7,393 nucleotides of DNA from Croceicoccus sp. (GTDB lineage: Bacteria > Pseudomonadota > Alphaproteobacteria > Sphingomonadales > Sphingomonadaceae). The first letter of the stretch is position 1. Every line of letters starts with the position of its first letter. The DNA lies in assembly GCA_029936705.1 (NCBI GenBank), contig JAPYSD010000166.1, forward strand, positions 1 through 7,393, given 5' to 3'. Below, piece by piece: positions 1 to 6,250 of this stretch. The notes under the pieces were generated by a model that did not search any database, was not told the origin of the DNA, and saw nothing but the letters and a program-made list of their open reading frames with translations. Position numbers and translations under genes: made by a program.

Positions 1-600
1 ACTGACGTCATAGTCGCCCCTGCGCTCCTTGCGGAGAACTGCGTAGCGAGCGCCGGCAAGGCCGGCGATCTCTTCGACCCACTGACCGCTTTCCTCGTCG
101 GGACCGACAAGGACCGGATTGGGAACTTCCTGGCGTATCCACCCGGCGATTGCGGGCGCGGCCTGAACCGCAATGGCCGGAATGGAATAAACTGCGCCGA
201 GGTCCGAGTGACGATGAAGGTGCGGATCGACGGTGATGAGCGCATCAAACGTGCGCGAGAGTAGGCGCGCGAAAGTGACCGAAGTTACGGCTTCGCCTTC
301 ATTGAAGGCCTTGTCCTGGCGCATATAGGCCAGATAGGGCGCAACGAGGCCAACGCGGCGCGCGCCCATTTCGCGTGCCTTGTCGGCCGCGAACAAGAGG
401 GCCAAGGCCTTGGTATCGGGCCGATCGAGCGTGCACAGCAGAACGACGTCTCGCTCACGGACGGAGGACAACAGGCGCACATAGCTCTCGCCGTCCGGAA
501 ACTGGCGCCAGACGATTTCTCCAAGCTCCATGCCGGTCTCGGCACACAAGTGAGCCGCCATGTCGGGCGAGGCGCTGAGCGAGAACAGGACCGGATTCAT
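1..600 (-). CDS. prs: Ribose-phosphate pyrophosphokinase (PRPP synthetase), C-terminus cut by window edge
   Basis: PRPP synthetase makes 5-phosphoribosyl-1-diphosphate and AMP from ribose 5-phosphate and ATP in the cytosol, feeding nucleotide synthesis and salvage. Reading back from the ATG at 600 gives 200 residues with no stop, so the gene continues past the left edge. Visible family marks are FPDGES (34-39), RQDKAFNEGEAVTS (94-107), DPHLHR (125-130), GPDEES (166-171, where ordinary Prs has a PDxGG-type loop) and a basic KERR (191-194) at the flexible catalytic loop position. The ribose-phosphate-binding loop expected near residue 220 is outside the window. The sequence is divergent from housekeeping Prs (EGEAVTS instead of the usual RSREPIT-like stretch), so it may be an accessory paralogue. 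Its ATG overlaps the stop of the upstream phosphorylase gene (ATGA, 600-597) without a strong ribosome binding site, implying translational coupling. The family is clear; the exact substrate is not proven. Confidence 0.9.
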   Translation of the reverse strand, partial: MNPVLFSLSASPDMAAHLCAETGMELGEIVWRQFPDGESYVRLLSSVRERDVVLLCTLDRPDTKALALLFAADKAREMGARRVGLVAPYLAYMRQDKAFNEGEAVTSVTFARLLSRTFDALITVDPHLHRHSDLGAVYSIPAIAVQAAPAIAGWIRQEVPNPVLVGPDEESGQWVEEIAGLAGARYAVLRKERRGDYDVS

Positions 601-2114
601 AGGCTTGCCAATCGGATGGCGTTGGGATTGGCGGCGGCGAAGGCCAGCGCGTAGTCCAGTTCGCCGCGGCTCTCCGCGTGAACGGTGAAGATCGGCTCTC
701 CCCGCGCTACTGTCGCACCCAGCTTCACATGCAGCGATATACCTGCCGATTTGGATCGCGGTGCACCCGCCAACTTGGCAACACGCGCCAGCGTCCGATT
801 GTCGAATGCCGCCACCCTGGCACTGCGAGGTGCGCTGATCGTATATCGCAGCGGTGCGGTGGACGGTTCGGAAAAGCCCCCTTGAGCTTCGCAAATCGCC
901 ATGAACTTGTCGAGCGCCCGGCCGTCGTCGAGGATCGCGCTCGCCTGCGCACGCCCCCGCCCGGGCGGTCCGCCGGCGAGGTCGAGTATTCTGCCTGACA
1001 GATCAATCGACCGCTCGCGCAGGTCCGCCGGAGCATCGGGAGCTCTGCGAAGGACGGCGAGAACATCGTGCGCCTCGAGCGCTGGCCCGATGCCCGACCC
1101 CACCGGCTGTGTTCCGTCGGTCAACACCGGGGTCACCGAGAGATGGAATTCCGCCGCGACCGCGACCAGATGCGCGCTGAGCCTGGCTGCTTCAGCTGGT
1201 GAGCGCACTTTGGCAGTTGCGCCCACGGGTAGATCGAGCAGGACATGCGTCGCCCCGGCCGCGAGCTTCTTGGACAGGATGGACGCGACAAGTTGGACTT
1301 CACTATCCACATCGAGCGCGCGCTCGACTCCGATCAGGATGTCGTCAGCCGGGCTCAGGCGCACATTGCCGCCCCAGACGACACATCCGCCCTCACGCTC
1401 GACCACGCGCCGCATCGCTGCCAGATCGAGATTGACTGGCGCCATCACTTCCATCGCATCGGCCGTCCCTGCCGGCGAGGTGATGGCGCGGGAAGAGGTT
1501 TTGGGCATGGTGAAGCCGGCAGCGGTGACAATCGCCACAATGAGCGGAGTGGTGCGGTTGGCCGGGAGCCCGCCGACGCAGTGTTTGTCCAAAACCAGTT
1601 CATCGGGCCAGTCGAGCCGGTCACCCGCTTCGAGCATGGCACGTGTCAACGCCGCAGTTTCTCTCACGTCGAGCGGCTGCCCGGCAAAGGCGGTCACAAA
1701 TGCGGCGAGTTCCACGTCGGAATAGCGGCCGGTGGCGATATCCGCGACGATCCGCGCAAGCCGGTCCTGCTCGAGACGATGGCCGTAGATCTTGGCGCGC
1801 ACATCGCTCATCGAAGCGAGTGGCTGCGGATGACGCACTTCAATGACATCGCCATCGCCAGCGTGAAGCTGGCGCCAAAGAGCGTTCGGCAATCCGACCT
1901 CGTCGGGGTCGAGCAGGCCGTTTGTCGTGAAAAAGAGCGTTGCGAGTGCGCGGCGGCCTCCCGCATGGACTTCCACGCGCGTCCGCGTCGCGAACCCTTC
2001 CGAACGGGCGACTGGACAGTCTGCGTGCATGAACACGATCGCTTCGCCGCCGGTCTCGATGCCGAGGCGTCGGACGCGCAGGCCATGAGGCGCCACTGGC
2101 TGGTCGGTAAGCAT
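597..2114 (-). CDS. Thymidine phosphorylase / AMP phosphorylase family protein, long (archaeal-type) form
   Basis: This enzyme of the glycosyltransferase-3 nucleoside phosphorylase superfamily is 505 residues long, against about 440 for E. coli DeoA and about 500 for archaeal AMP phosphorylase. Residues 1-85 form the extra N-terminal domain of the long forms. A helical domain follows (about 104-165), then the catalytic core with KHCVGG (177-182), NRTT (186-189), the signature KTSSRAITSPAGTADAMEV (205-223), ASILSKK (277-283) and DGTQPVGSGIGPALEA (333-348), and a C-terminal PYNP-like domain (about 430-495). KHxVGGxPxNRTT resembles AMP phosphorylase, whereas classical thymidine phosphorylase has KHSTGGVGD. 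It probably uses phosphate to split a nucleoside or NMP into a base and ribose 1-phosphate or ribose 1,5-bisphosphate. I chose the ATG at 2114. The frame stays open to a TTG at 2201, but that adds 29 Arg-rich residues lying inside the upstream gene. The upstream RNase gene ends 17 nt before this start, and the downstream prs-like gene overlaps this stop. Confidence 0.92.
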   Translation of the reverse strand: MLTDQPVAPHGLRVRRLGIETGGEAIVFMHADCPVARSEGFATRTRVEVHAGGRRALATLFFTTNGLLDPDEVGLPNALWRQLHAGDGDVIEVRHPQPLASMSDVRAKIYGHRLEQDRLARIVADIATGRYSDVELAAFVTAFAGQPLDVRETAALTRAMLEAGDRLDWPDELVLDKHCVGGLPANRTTPLIVAIVTAAGFTMPKTSSRAITSPAGTADAMEVMAPVNLDLAAMRRVVEREGGCVVWGGNVRLSPADDILIGVERALDVDSEVQLVASILSKKLAAGATHVLLDLPVGATAKVRSPAEAARLSAHLVAVAAEFHLSVTPVLTDGTQPVGSGIGPALEAHDVLAVLRRAPDAPADLRERSIDLSGRILDLAGGPPGRGRAQASAILDDGRALDKFMAICEAQGGFSEPSTAPLRYTISAPRSARVAAFDNRTLARVAKLAGAPRSKSAGISLHVKLGATVARGEPIFTVHAESRGELDYALAFAAANPNAIRLASL

Positions 2115-2115
2115 C

Positions 2116-2134
2116 TGAGGCCCGCTCGCCCTCA
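2116..2134 (-). promoter_or_regulatory. Small hairpin in the RNase-phosphorylase junction
   Basis: On the minus strand TGAGG (2134-2130) and CCTCA (2120-2116) are perfect inverted repeats around a 9-nt loop. The 5' arm contains both the RNase stop codon TGA and the only clear GAGG Shine-Dalgarno-like core before the phosphorylase ATG at 2114. If it forms, a ribosome terminating on the RNase gene would open it and expose the site, coupling the two genes. The stem is only 5 bp, so this is a suggestion. Confidence 0.3.
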
Positions 2135-3496
2135 CGCGAGAACCACGCGCTCGCCGTGTTCGGGCACCCGCGCCTCCCACCCAAGCCGTTCGGTGATGCA
2201 ACGGCGAAACATATCGGAGGCCTCCGGCTCACCGTGAGTCACGAATGTCTGGATCGGCGGATCCTCGAAGCCGCCAAGCCATCGCAGGAGTTCGCCCTGG
2301 TCGGCATGGGCAGACAGCATGTCGAGAGTGGCAACCTCTGCGCGCACAGGAATGAACTCTCCGTGGATCTTCAGTTCGCTGGCACCATCGCGCAGGGCTG
2401 CGCCCCGTGTCCCGCCAGCCTGGAAACCGGCCAGGAGGATCGAGTTGCGGGGATCGGGGGCATAAGCTTTGAGATGATGCAATATCCTTCCGCCCGTCGC
2501 CATCCCGCTGGCCGCGACAATGATTTTGGGCATGGGGTCGCGATTGAGGCGCTTTGAGTCCTCGACGTCACGGACGTATTCGGCAATGCCGCAGGCCTCC
2601 CGACACTGCTCTTCTGTTAGGCGGTGCTCTCCAACATGGTCGCAGAAGATCGAACTTGCGTTGACCGCCATCGGGCTGTTGAGGAAGATCGGTACAGGAC
2701 CAAACCGTCCGCGGCGACGCAGTTGGCTCAGATGAAACAGCAGCGTCTGCGCGCGTCCGACAGCAAATGACGGGATGATGACGCTTCCACCGCGCCCGAT
2801 GGTGCGGTTGATGACATCTTCCAACGCGGTTTCGGGGTCGGTCTCGTCATGGTGTCGGTTGCCATAGGTCGACTCGACGACGAGATAGTCTGCTCGCGGA
2901 ACGCGCACCGGATCGATCATCGTTGCTGCGGAGTAGCGGCCGATATCGCCCGAAAAGACGATCCGCTTCCCGTTGCAGTTCAGCTCGATGCTGGCCGCCC
3001 CGAGAATATGCCCCATTGGCCGGAAGATCGCGCTGCAGCCTTCGGCAACCCTCGTTGGTTCGTCGAAGCCGGTCGGAGCGAAGGAGGCAAGCGCCGCCTT
3101 GGCATCGCGTTCGGTATAGAGTGGAAGAGCCGGGGTGTGTTTGCTGAACCCGCGCTTGTTGGCATAGCGCGCGTCCGCTTCCATGAGATAGCCGCTGTCC
3201 GGGAGCAGGAGCTCGCACAGCTTGAAGGTCGCGTGCGTGCTGATCACGGGGCCACGGAAACCGTCGCGGACAAGCGCCGGAATGAAACCCGAATGATCAA
3301 GATGAGCATGCGTGAGGAGAACGGCATCGATATCGGCCGGCGCTACCGGGAGCGGTTGGCGATTGCGCAGGCGTAGCTGCTTGAAACCCTGGAACAGGCC
3401 GCAGTCGACAAGGATTTTGCAGTCGTCGGTCTCGACGAGATATTTCGATCCGGTAACCGTACCGGCACCGCCCAGAAAAGTAAGTTGCAAGGTCAT
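2132..3496 (-). CDS. Beta-CASP metallo-beta-lactamase ribonuclease (CPSF73/Ysh1-like, COG1236 type)
   Basis: This cytosolic zinc-dependent RNase-type hydrolase of 454 residues is a normal length for bacterial CPSF73-like proteins. The metallo-beta-lactamase part has D31, the zinc motif HAHLDH (63-68), GHILGA with H163 and SGDIGR with D184. The beta-CASP markers follow: motif A E208 in VVESTYGN, motif B H397 in SAHAD and motif C H421 in THGE. Spacing is nearly that of CPSF73, and all catalytic residues are present, so it should be active. The family contains endo- and 5'-exoribonucleases acting on RNA; the substrate here is unknown. The ATG at 3496 is preceded by GAGGAAGG at 5 nt. It is the first gene of an apparent operon with the phosphorylase and PRPP synthetase, which suggests that RNA breakdown supplies nucleotides to those enzymes. 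It could instead process specific transcripts. There is no sign of a secretion signal or membrane segment. Confidence 0.95.
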   Translation of the reverse strand: MTLQLTFLGGAGTVTGSKYLVETDDCKILVDCGLFQGFKQLRLRNRQPLPVAPADIDAVLLTHAHLDHSGFIPALVRDGFRGPVISTHATFKLCELLLPDSGYLMEADARYANKRGFSKHTPALPLYTERDAKAALASFAPTGFDEPTRVAEGCSAIFRPMGHILGAASIELNCNGKRIVFSGDIGRYSAATMIDPVRVPRADYLVVESTYGNRHHDETDPETALEDVINRTIGRGGSVIIPSFAVGRAQTLLFHLSQLRRRGRFGPVPIFLNSPMAVNASSIFCDHVGEHRLTEEQCREACGIAEYVRDVEDSKRLNRDPMPKIIVAASGMATGGRILHHLKAYAPDPRNSILLAGFQAGGTRGAALRDGASELKIHGEFIPVRAEVATLDMLSAHADQGELLRWLGGFEDPPIQTFVTHGEPEASDMFRRCITERLGWEARVPEHGERVVLA

Positions 3497-3501
3497 TGGC
3501 G

Positions 3502-3509
3502 CCTTCCTC
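3502..3509 (-). promoter_or_regulatory. Ribosome binding site of the beta-CASP RNase gene
   Basis: GAGGAAGG ends 5 nt before the ATG at 3496. It is the strongest Shine-Dalgarno sequence of the three-gene operon and fixes the start codon. A 6-bp inverted repeat (GGTGTG/CACACC, 3528-3511) sits immediately upstream. Confidence 0.75.
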
Positions 3510-3510
3510 G

Positions 3511-3528
3511 GGTGTGGAGCGGCACACC
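3511..3528 (-). other. Short hairpin just upstream of the RNase ribosome binding site
   Basis: On the minus strand GGTGTG (3528-3523) pairs with CACACC (3516-3511) around a 6-nt loop, ending one base before the Shine-Dalgarno sequence. It could stabilise the leader or affect initiation, but a 6-bp stem in GC-rich DNA may be chance. Confidence 0.3.
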
Positions 3529-3561
3529 GCGCCGCTTGATGGATAGAGACGCGCTCGCTCG

Positions 3562-3586
3562 ACTATAGTTACAACCCGAACGTTCC
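3562..3586 (-). promoter_or_regulatory. Candidate promoter for the RNase-phosphorylase-PRPP synthetase operon
   Basis: In the minus-strand spacer before the RNase gene, TATAGT (3567-3562) matches five of six bases of a -10 box, but no TTGACA-like -35 lies at 16-18 bp. GGAAC (3586-3582) resembles the -35 of alphaproteobacterial EcfG general-stress promoters, but the expected GTT-type -10 is not at the right distance. Either reading is partial. A start here would give a leader of about 60 nt. Confidence 0.25.
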
Positions 3587-3645
3587 GCGCATTGTTTGCT
3601 CTGCCGCATTTGTCCGGGCCTGTCTGGGCGTTGTCGGCCGCTCAA

Positions 3646-3691
3646 CCGCTGGAATTATCCCGCTTCGACAGGAGGGGCAATGCGCCAGCGG
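3646..3691 (-). other. Inverted repeat between the metal ATPase and RNase genes
   Basis: CCGCTGG (3646-3652) and CCAGCGG (3685-3691) are a perfect 7-bp inverted repeat with a 32-nt interior. An inner CCC/GGG pair (3658-3660 and about 3674-3676) could extend the fold. There is no U-tract, so it is not a typical intrinsic terminator. It may separate the two transcripts or bind a regulator. Confidence 0.3.
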
Positions 3692-3692
3692 T

Positions 3693-3713
3693 ATGCTGCG
3701 GGTAGCACAGCAT
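3693..3713 (-). terminator. Weak hairpin directly after the metal ATPase stop
   Basis: On the minus strand ATGCTG (3713-3708) and CAGCAT (3698-3693) can form a 6-bp stem with a 9-nt loop, starting on the last base of the stop codon at 3715-3713. No run of T follows, so it is at best a weak or Rho-assisted end. The rest of the 216-bp spacer holds only the elements listed separately. Confidence 0.22.
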
Positions 3714-6079
3714 CACGCAGGAATCGGGCTCGCCGTGGGGCTCCGATCGCTTTCTCCGGACTCCGCTACGCTGCTGCCGATACCTTCCATTCGCGTCCTT
3801 TTGAGGAGCAGTGCATTCACGGCCACGAGCGCGGAGCTCCCCGACATGGCGATGGCGGCGACCGCCGGGCTGATGATCAGCGGGTAGAGGACCCCCGCCG
3901 CGACCGGAAAGGCAATGACATTGTAAGCGACAGCCCAGAACAGGTTCTGGTGCATCTTGCGCAAGGTTGCTTTCGAAAGAACGATGGCGCCGACCACGTC
4001 ATAAGGATCGCTGCGCATAAGTACGACATCGGCGCTTTCCATAGCGACGTCGGTGCCGGCCCCGATCGCAAAACCCACATCGGCCTGGGTCAGCGCCGGC
4101 GCGTCGTTAATTCCGTCTCCAACCATGCCCACGCGCTTGCCTTGGGCCTGCAACTCCTTGACTTTATCGGCCTTCTGTCCGGGCAGGACGTCGGCGAGCA
4201 CGGTGGCGATGCCCAGCTGTGCCGCCACGCGCTTTGCCGTGCCCTCATTGTCGCCGGTCAGCATTGCCACTTCGACCCCGCGCTTGCGCAGCGCTGCGAC
4301 GGCCGCAATGGCGGTGGGGCGCGGGGCGTCGGCGATGGCGATCAGACCGACCAGATCGCCCTTGTGCGCGACGTGAACGACCGTCCGTCCGGCACCCTTC
4401 AGCTCGTCCGCCGCTTCGGACAAGGCGCCTAGTGGGACGTTCTCCTCGTCCATCAGTCGGCGATTGCCGAGCAGCACCGTGCTGCCACCGACCAGCGCCT
4501 CTGCGCCCATGCCTTCCCGGTTGTGAAAGTCGCGGACGTCGTCGAGCGCGAGATCTCCTGCGCGGTCAAGGATGGCGAGTGCGAGCGGATGTTCCGAACC
4601 ACGCTCGACCGCGGCGGCGAGCCGCAAAACATCCTCGTCGGACCGGCCTTCCGCAGCGACGATGTCGACCACATGCGGCTGCCCCATGGTTAGCGTGCCG
4701 GTCTTGTCGAACACGATCACGTCGAGTTTGGTCGCCTCCTCGAGCGCGCCGGCATTCTTGAACAGGATGCCGTTGGTCGCGCCGAGCCCGGTCCCGACCA
4801 TGACCGCCATCGGGGTCGCGAGTCCCAGAGCATCCGGGCAAGCAATGACGAAGACGGTTATCGTCAGCGTGACGGCGAACAGCAATGGCGCGCCGAGCCA
4901 CCAGAACCATGTCGCAAAGGTCGCCAGTCCGATAAGGATCGCGATCAAGACCAACCACTGCGACGCGCGGTCGGCAAGCAGCTGCGCCGGGGCCTTGGAA
5001 TTCTGCGCTTCCTGGACGAGTTTGACGATTTGGGCCAGCGCGGTGTCGGCACCAACCTTGGTTGCCTTGTACCGGAAGCTGCCGCTCTTGTTGATCGATG
5101 CGCCGATGACTTCGTCGCCGACCGCCTTGTTGACCGGCATCGACTCGCCGGTAAGCATCGATTCATCGATCAGCGAGGTTCCTTCGACGATTTCCCCGTC
5201 GACGGGGATCTTGTTGCCAGGCTTGATGATGATCGTCTCGCCCACCTGGACTTCGGAGGTGGCGATCTCCACTTCGCGGCCATCGCGAATGACGGTCGCC
5301 ATCGGCGGCGCGAGATCGAGCAGTGCGCGAATCGCCTGCGACGCCCCGGCGCGCGCGCGCATTTCGAGCCAGTGGCCGAGCAGGATGAAGACCAGCAGGA
5401 CCGCGACTGCCTCGTAGAACTGCACACCGGGAAAGAGGAAGGTCGAGCCGACGCTGAAGAGATAGCCTGTTCCAACCGACAGCACGACAAGCACCGCCAT
5501 ATTGAGGATCCCATTGCGCAGCGCGCGCCAGGCGGCGACGAAGAACGGCCAGCTGGGATAGATGACCGCGGCGCTCGCGAGGAAGAACAGCCACAGATCG
5601 AGGCCCAACTCGAAAGGCGGAGCAGGCGGCGTGAACATGCCGCCCATTGGCGAATAGACGAAGATCGGAATGGTAAAGAGGAGAGCCACCCAGAACCGGT
5701 TGCGCATGTCGCGGACCATCGCTTGCATGTCGGCACCAGCGCCGTGTCCCATCTCGTGCGCCATGGCATCCTGCGCGTGCGCCTTGCTGGCAGCCGCAAC
5801 TCTTTCGTGGCCGGCATGAGCGGATGGTACCGGGTCGGGGCCTGGCTTGCAGACATGTCGGGGATGGACCGCGCCGCGGCAGCGGAAGCCGCAGGAGAGC
5901 ACGGTCCGGCGCAGCTTTTCCTCGCTGGTCAAACCCTCGTCAAAATCAATCGTAACGCTTCCCGAAGCCGGATTGGCGACAGCGCGACTGACGCCGTCCT
6001 CGGCTTCCAGTTGTTTCTCTACGCCGAGATGATCGAGTTCCTCGAAGAGGCCGCCGACCTCAAGCGTCACATTTGCCAA
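3713..6079 (-). CDS. Heavy-metal-translocating P1B-type ATPase with CPD motif (copper-like)
   Basis: This inner-membrane ATP-driven metal pump has 788 residues. A ferredoxin-like HMA domain (1-65) has GGLFEEL where GMxCxxC is expected, so it lacks the metal ligands. A Cys/His/Met-rich linker (63-125) follows. Eight membrane helices lie at about 130-147, 160-180, 191-211, 221-239, 375-395, 399-420, 712-732 and 735-758. The machinery is complete: TGES (310-313), DKTGT with phosphorylated D458, SEHP (495-498), TGD (608-610) and GDGIND (654-659). In helix 6 the metal motif is C414-P-D416 instead of CPC or CPH. Helix 7 keeps Y719-N720 and helix 8 MSGSS (745-749), as in Cu+ exporters. Copper or silver export is the likeliest role, but the Asp makes specificity uncertain. 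The start is TTG with GGAGG 5 nt upstream; the nearby ATG is out of frame. It lies 171 bp after the antiporter gene. Confidence 0.95.
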   Translation of the reverse strand: MANVTLEVGGLFEELDHLGVEKQLEAEDGVSRAVANPASGSVTIDFDEGLTSEEKLRRTVLSCGFRCRGAVHPRHVCKPGPDPVPSAHAGHERVAAASKAHAQDAMAHEMGHGAGADMQAMVRDMRNRFWVALLFTIPIFVYSPMGGMFTPPAPPFELGLDLWLFFLASAAVIYPSWPFFVAAWRALRNGILNMAVLVVLSVGTGYLFSVGSTFLFPGVQFYEAVAVLLVFILLGHWLEMRARAGASQAIRALLDLAPPMATVIRDGREVEIATSEVQVGETIIIKPGNKIPVDGEIVEGTSLIDESMLTGESMPVNKAVGDEVIGASINKSGSFRYKATKVGADTALAQIVKLVQEAQNSKAPAQLLADRASQWLVLIAILIGLATFATWFWWLGAPLLFAVTLTITVFVIACPDALGLATPMAVMVGTGLGATNGILFKNAGALEEATKLDVIVFDKTGTLTMGQPHVVDIVAAEGRSDEDVLRLAAAVERGSEHPLALAILDRAGDLALDDVRDFHNREGMGAEALVGGSTVLLGNRRLMDEENVPLGALSEAADELKGAGRTVVHVAHKGDLVGLIAIADAPRPTAIAAVAALRKRGVEVAMLTGDNEGTAKRVAAQLGIATVLADVLPGQKADKVKELQAQGKRVGMVGDGINDAPALTQADVGFAIGAGTDVAMESADVVLMRSDPYDVVGAIVLSKATLRKMHQNLFWAVAYNVIAFPVAAGVLYPLIISPAVAAIAMSGSSALVAVNALLLKRTRMEGIGSSVAESGESDRSPTASPIPA

Positions 6080-6084
6080 ACCAA

Positions 6085-6089
6085 CCTCC
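6085..6089 (-). promoter_or_regulatory. Ribosome binding site deciding the TTG start of the metal ATPase
   Basis: GGAGG lies 5 nt before the TTG at 6079. No in-frame ATG lies nearby, and the TTG-started protein begins right at the first strand of the HMA-like fold, so TTG is the probable start. GTG at codon 4 is the alternative. Confidence 0.7.
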
Positions 6090-6171
6090 AGAAGATTTTT
6101 CGTTCTCTCGTCCGGCAGCGTGCACTGCGGATTCGTTGCTCGCTTGGCAAAGACGCTTGAACACCGACGGA

Positions 6172-6180
6172 ATTACACCA
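6172..6180 (-). promoter_or_regulatory. Possible extended -10 promoter for the metal ATPase
   Basis: On the minus strand TGGTGTAAT (6180-6172) combines an extended TGn with TGTAAT, five of six bases of a -10 box, but no convincing -35 lies upstream. The leader would be about 85 nt. I see no clear CueR- or CsoR-type operator in the spacer, so metal regulation is not visible. Confidence 0.2.
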
Positions 6181-6208
6181 TGAGTTCGGATTCGCTCTTT
6201 CACGGTAT

Positions 6209-6235
6209 CGCGGCGCGACCAATTAGCTCGCCGCG
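6209..6235 (-). terminator. GC-rich inverted repeat after the antiporter stop
   Basis: CGCGGCG (6209-6215) and CGCCGCG (6229-6235) form a perfect 7-bp stem with a 13-nt loop, starting 15 nt after the antiporter stop codon. No T-run follows on the minus strand, so it may only slow or protect transcript ends. The position fits an end signal between two separately transcribed genes. Confidence 0.35.
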
Positions 6236-6250
6236 TCGCACCAGATCGGC

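Noticed and set aside
285..545. Minus-strand 86-codon frame near the left edge
   Set aside because: It is out of frame with the PRPP synthetase reading, which is open throughout and carries the real family motifs.
2115..2201. Longer phosphorylase start at TTG 2201
   Set aside because: The extra 29 residues are Arg/Gly-rich, lie within the RNase gene and do not resemble the family N-terminus; the ATG at 2114 starts just before the conserved domain.
1245..2237. Plus-strand open frame of 330 codons opposite the phosphorylase
   Set aside because: It is a shadow of the phosphorylase gene, low in complexity, with no domain and no plausible start context.
3632..3646. Possible FNR/FixK box (TTG...CAA) on the minus strand before the RNase gene
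   Set aside because: The half-sites TTG and CAA are separated by 9 nt instead of the required 8, and the inner bases do not match TTGAT/ATCAA. A similar 9-nt-spaced TTG...CAA before the ATPase fails for the same reason.
3596..4432. Plus-strand open frame of 278 codons spanning the spacer and the ATPase 3' end
   Set aside because: Most of it is antisense to ATPase catalytic motifs, and the translation shows no family features.
5030..6160. Plus-strand open frame of 376 codons opposite the metal ATPase
   Set aside because: It is antisense to a gene with every P-type ATPase motif, is rich in Arg, Asp and Gly as expected of GC-rich shadow frames, and has no recognisable domain.
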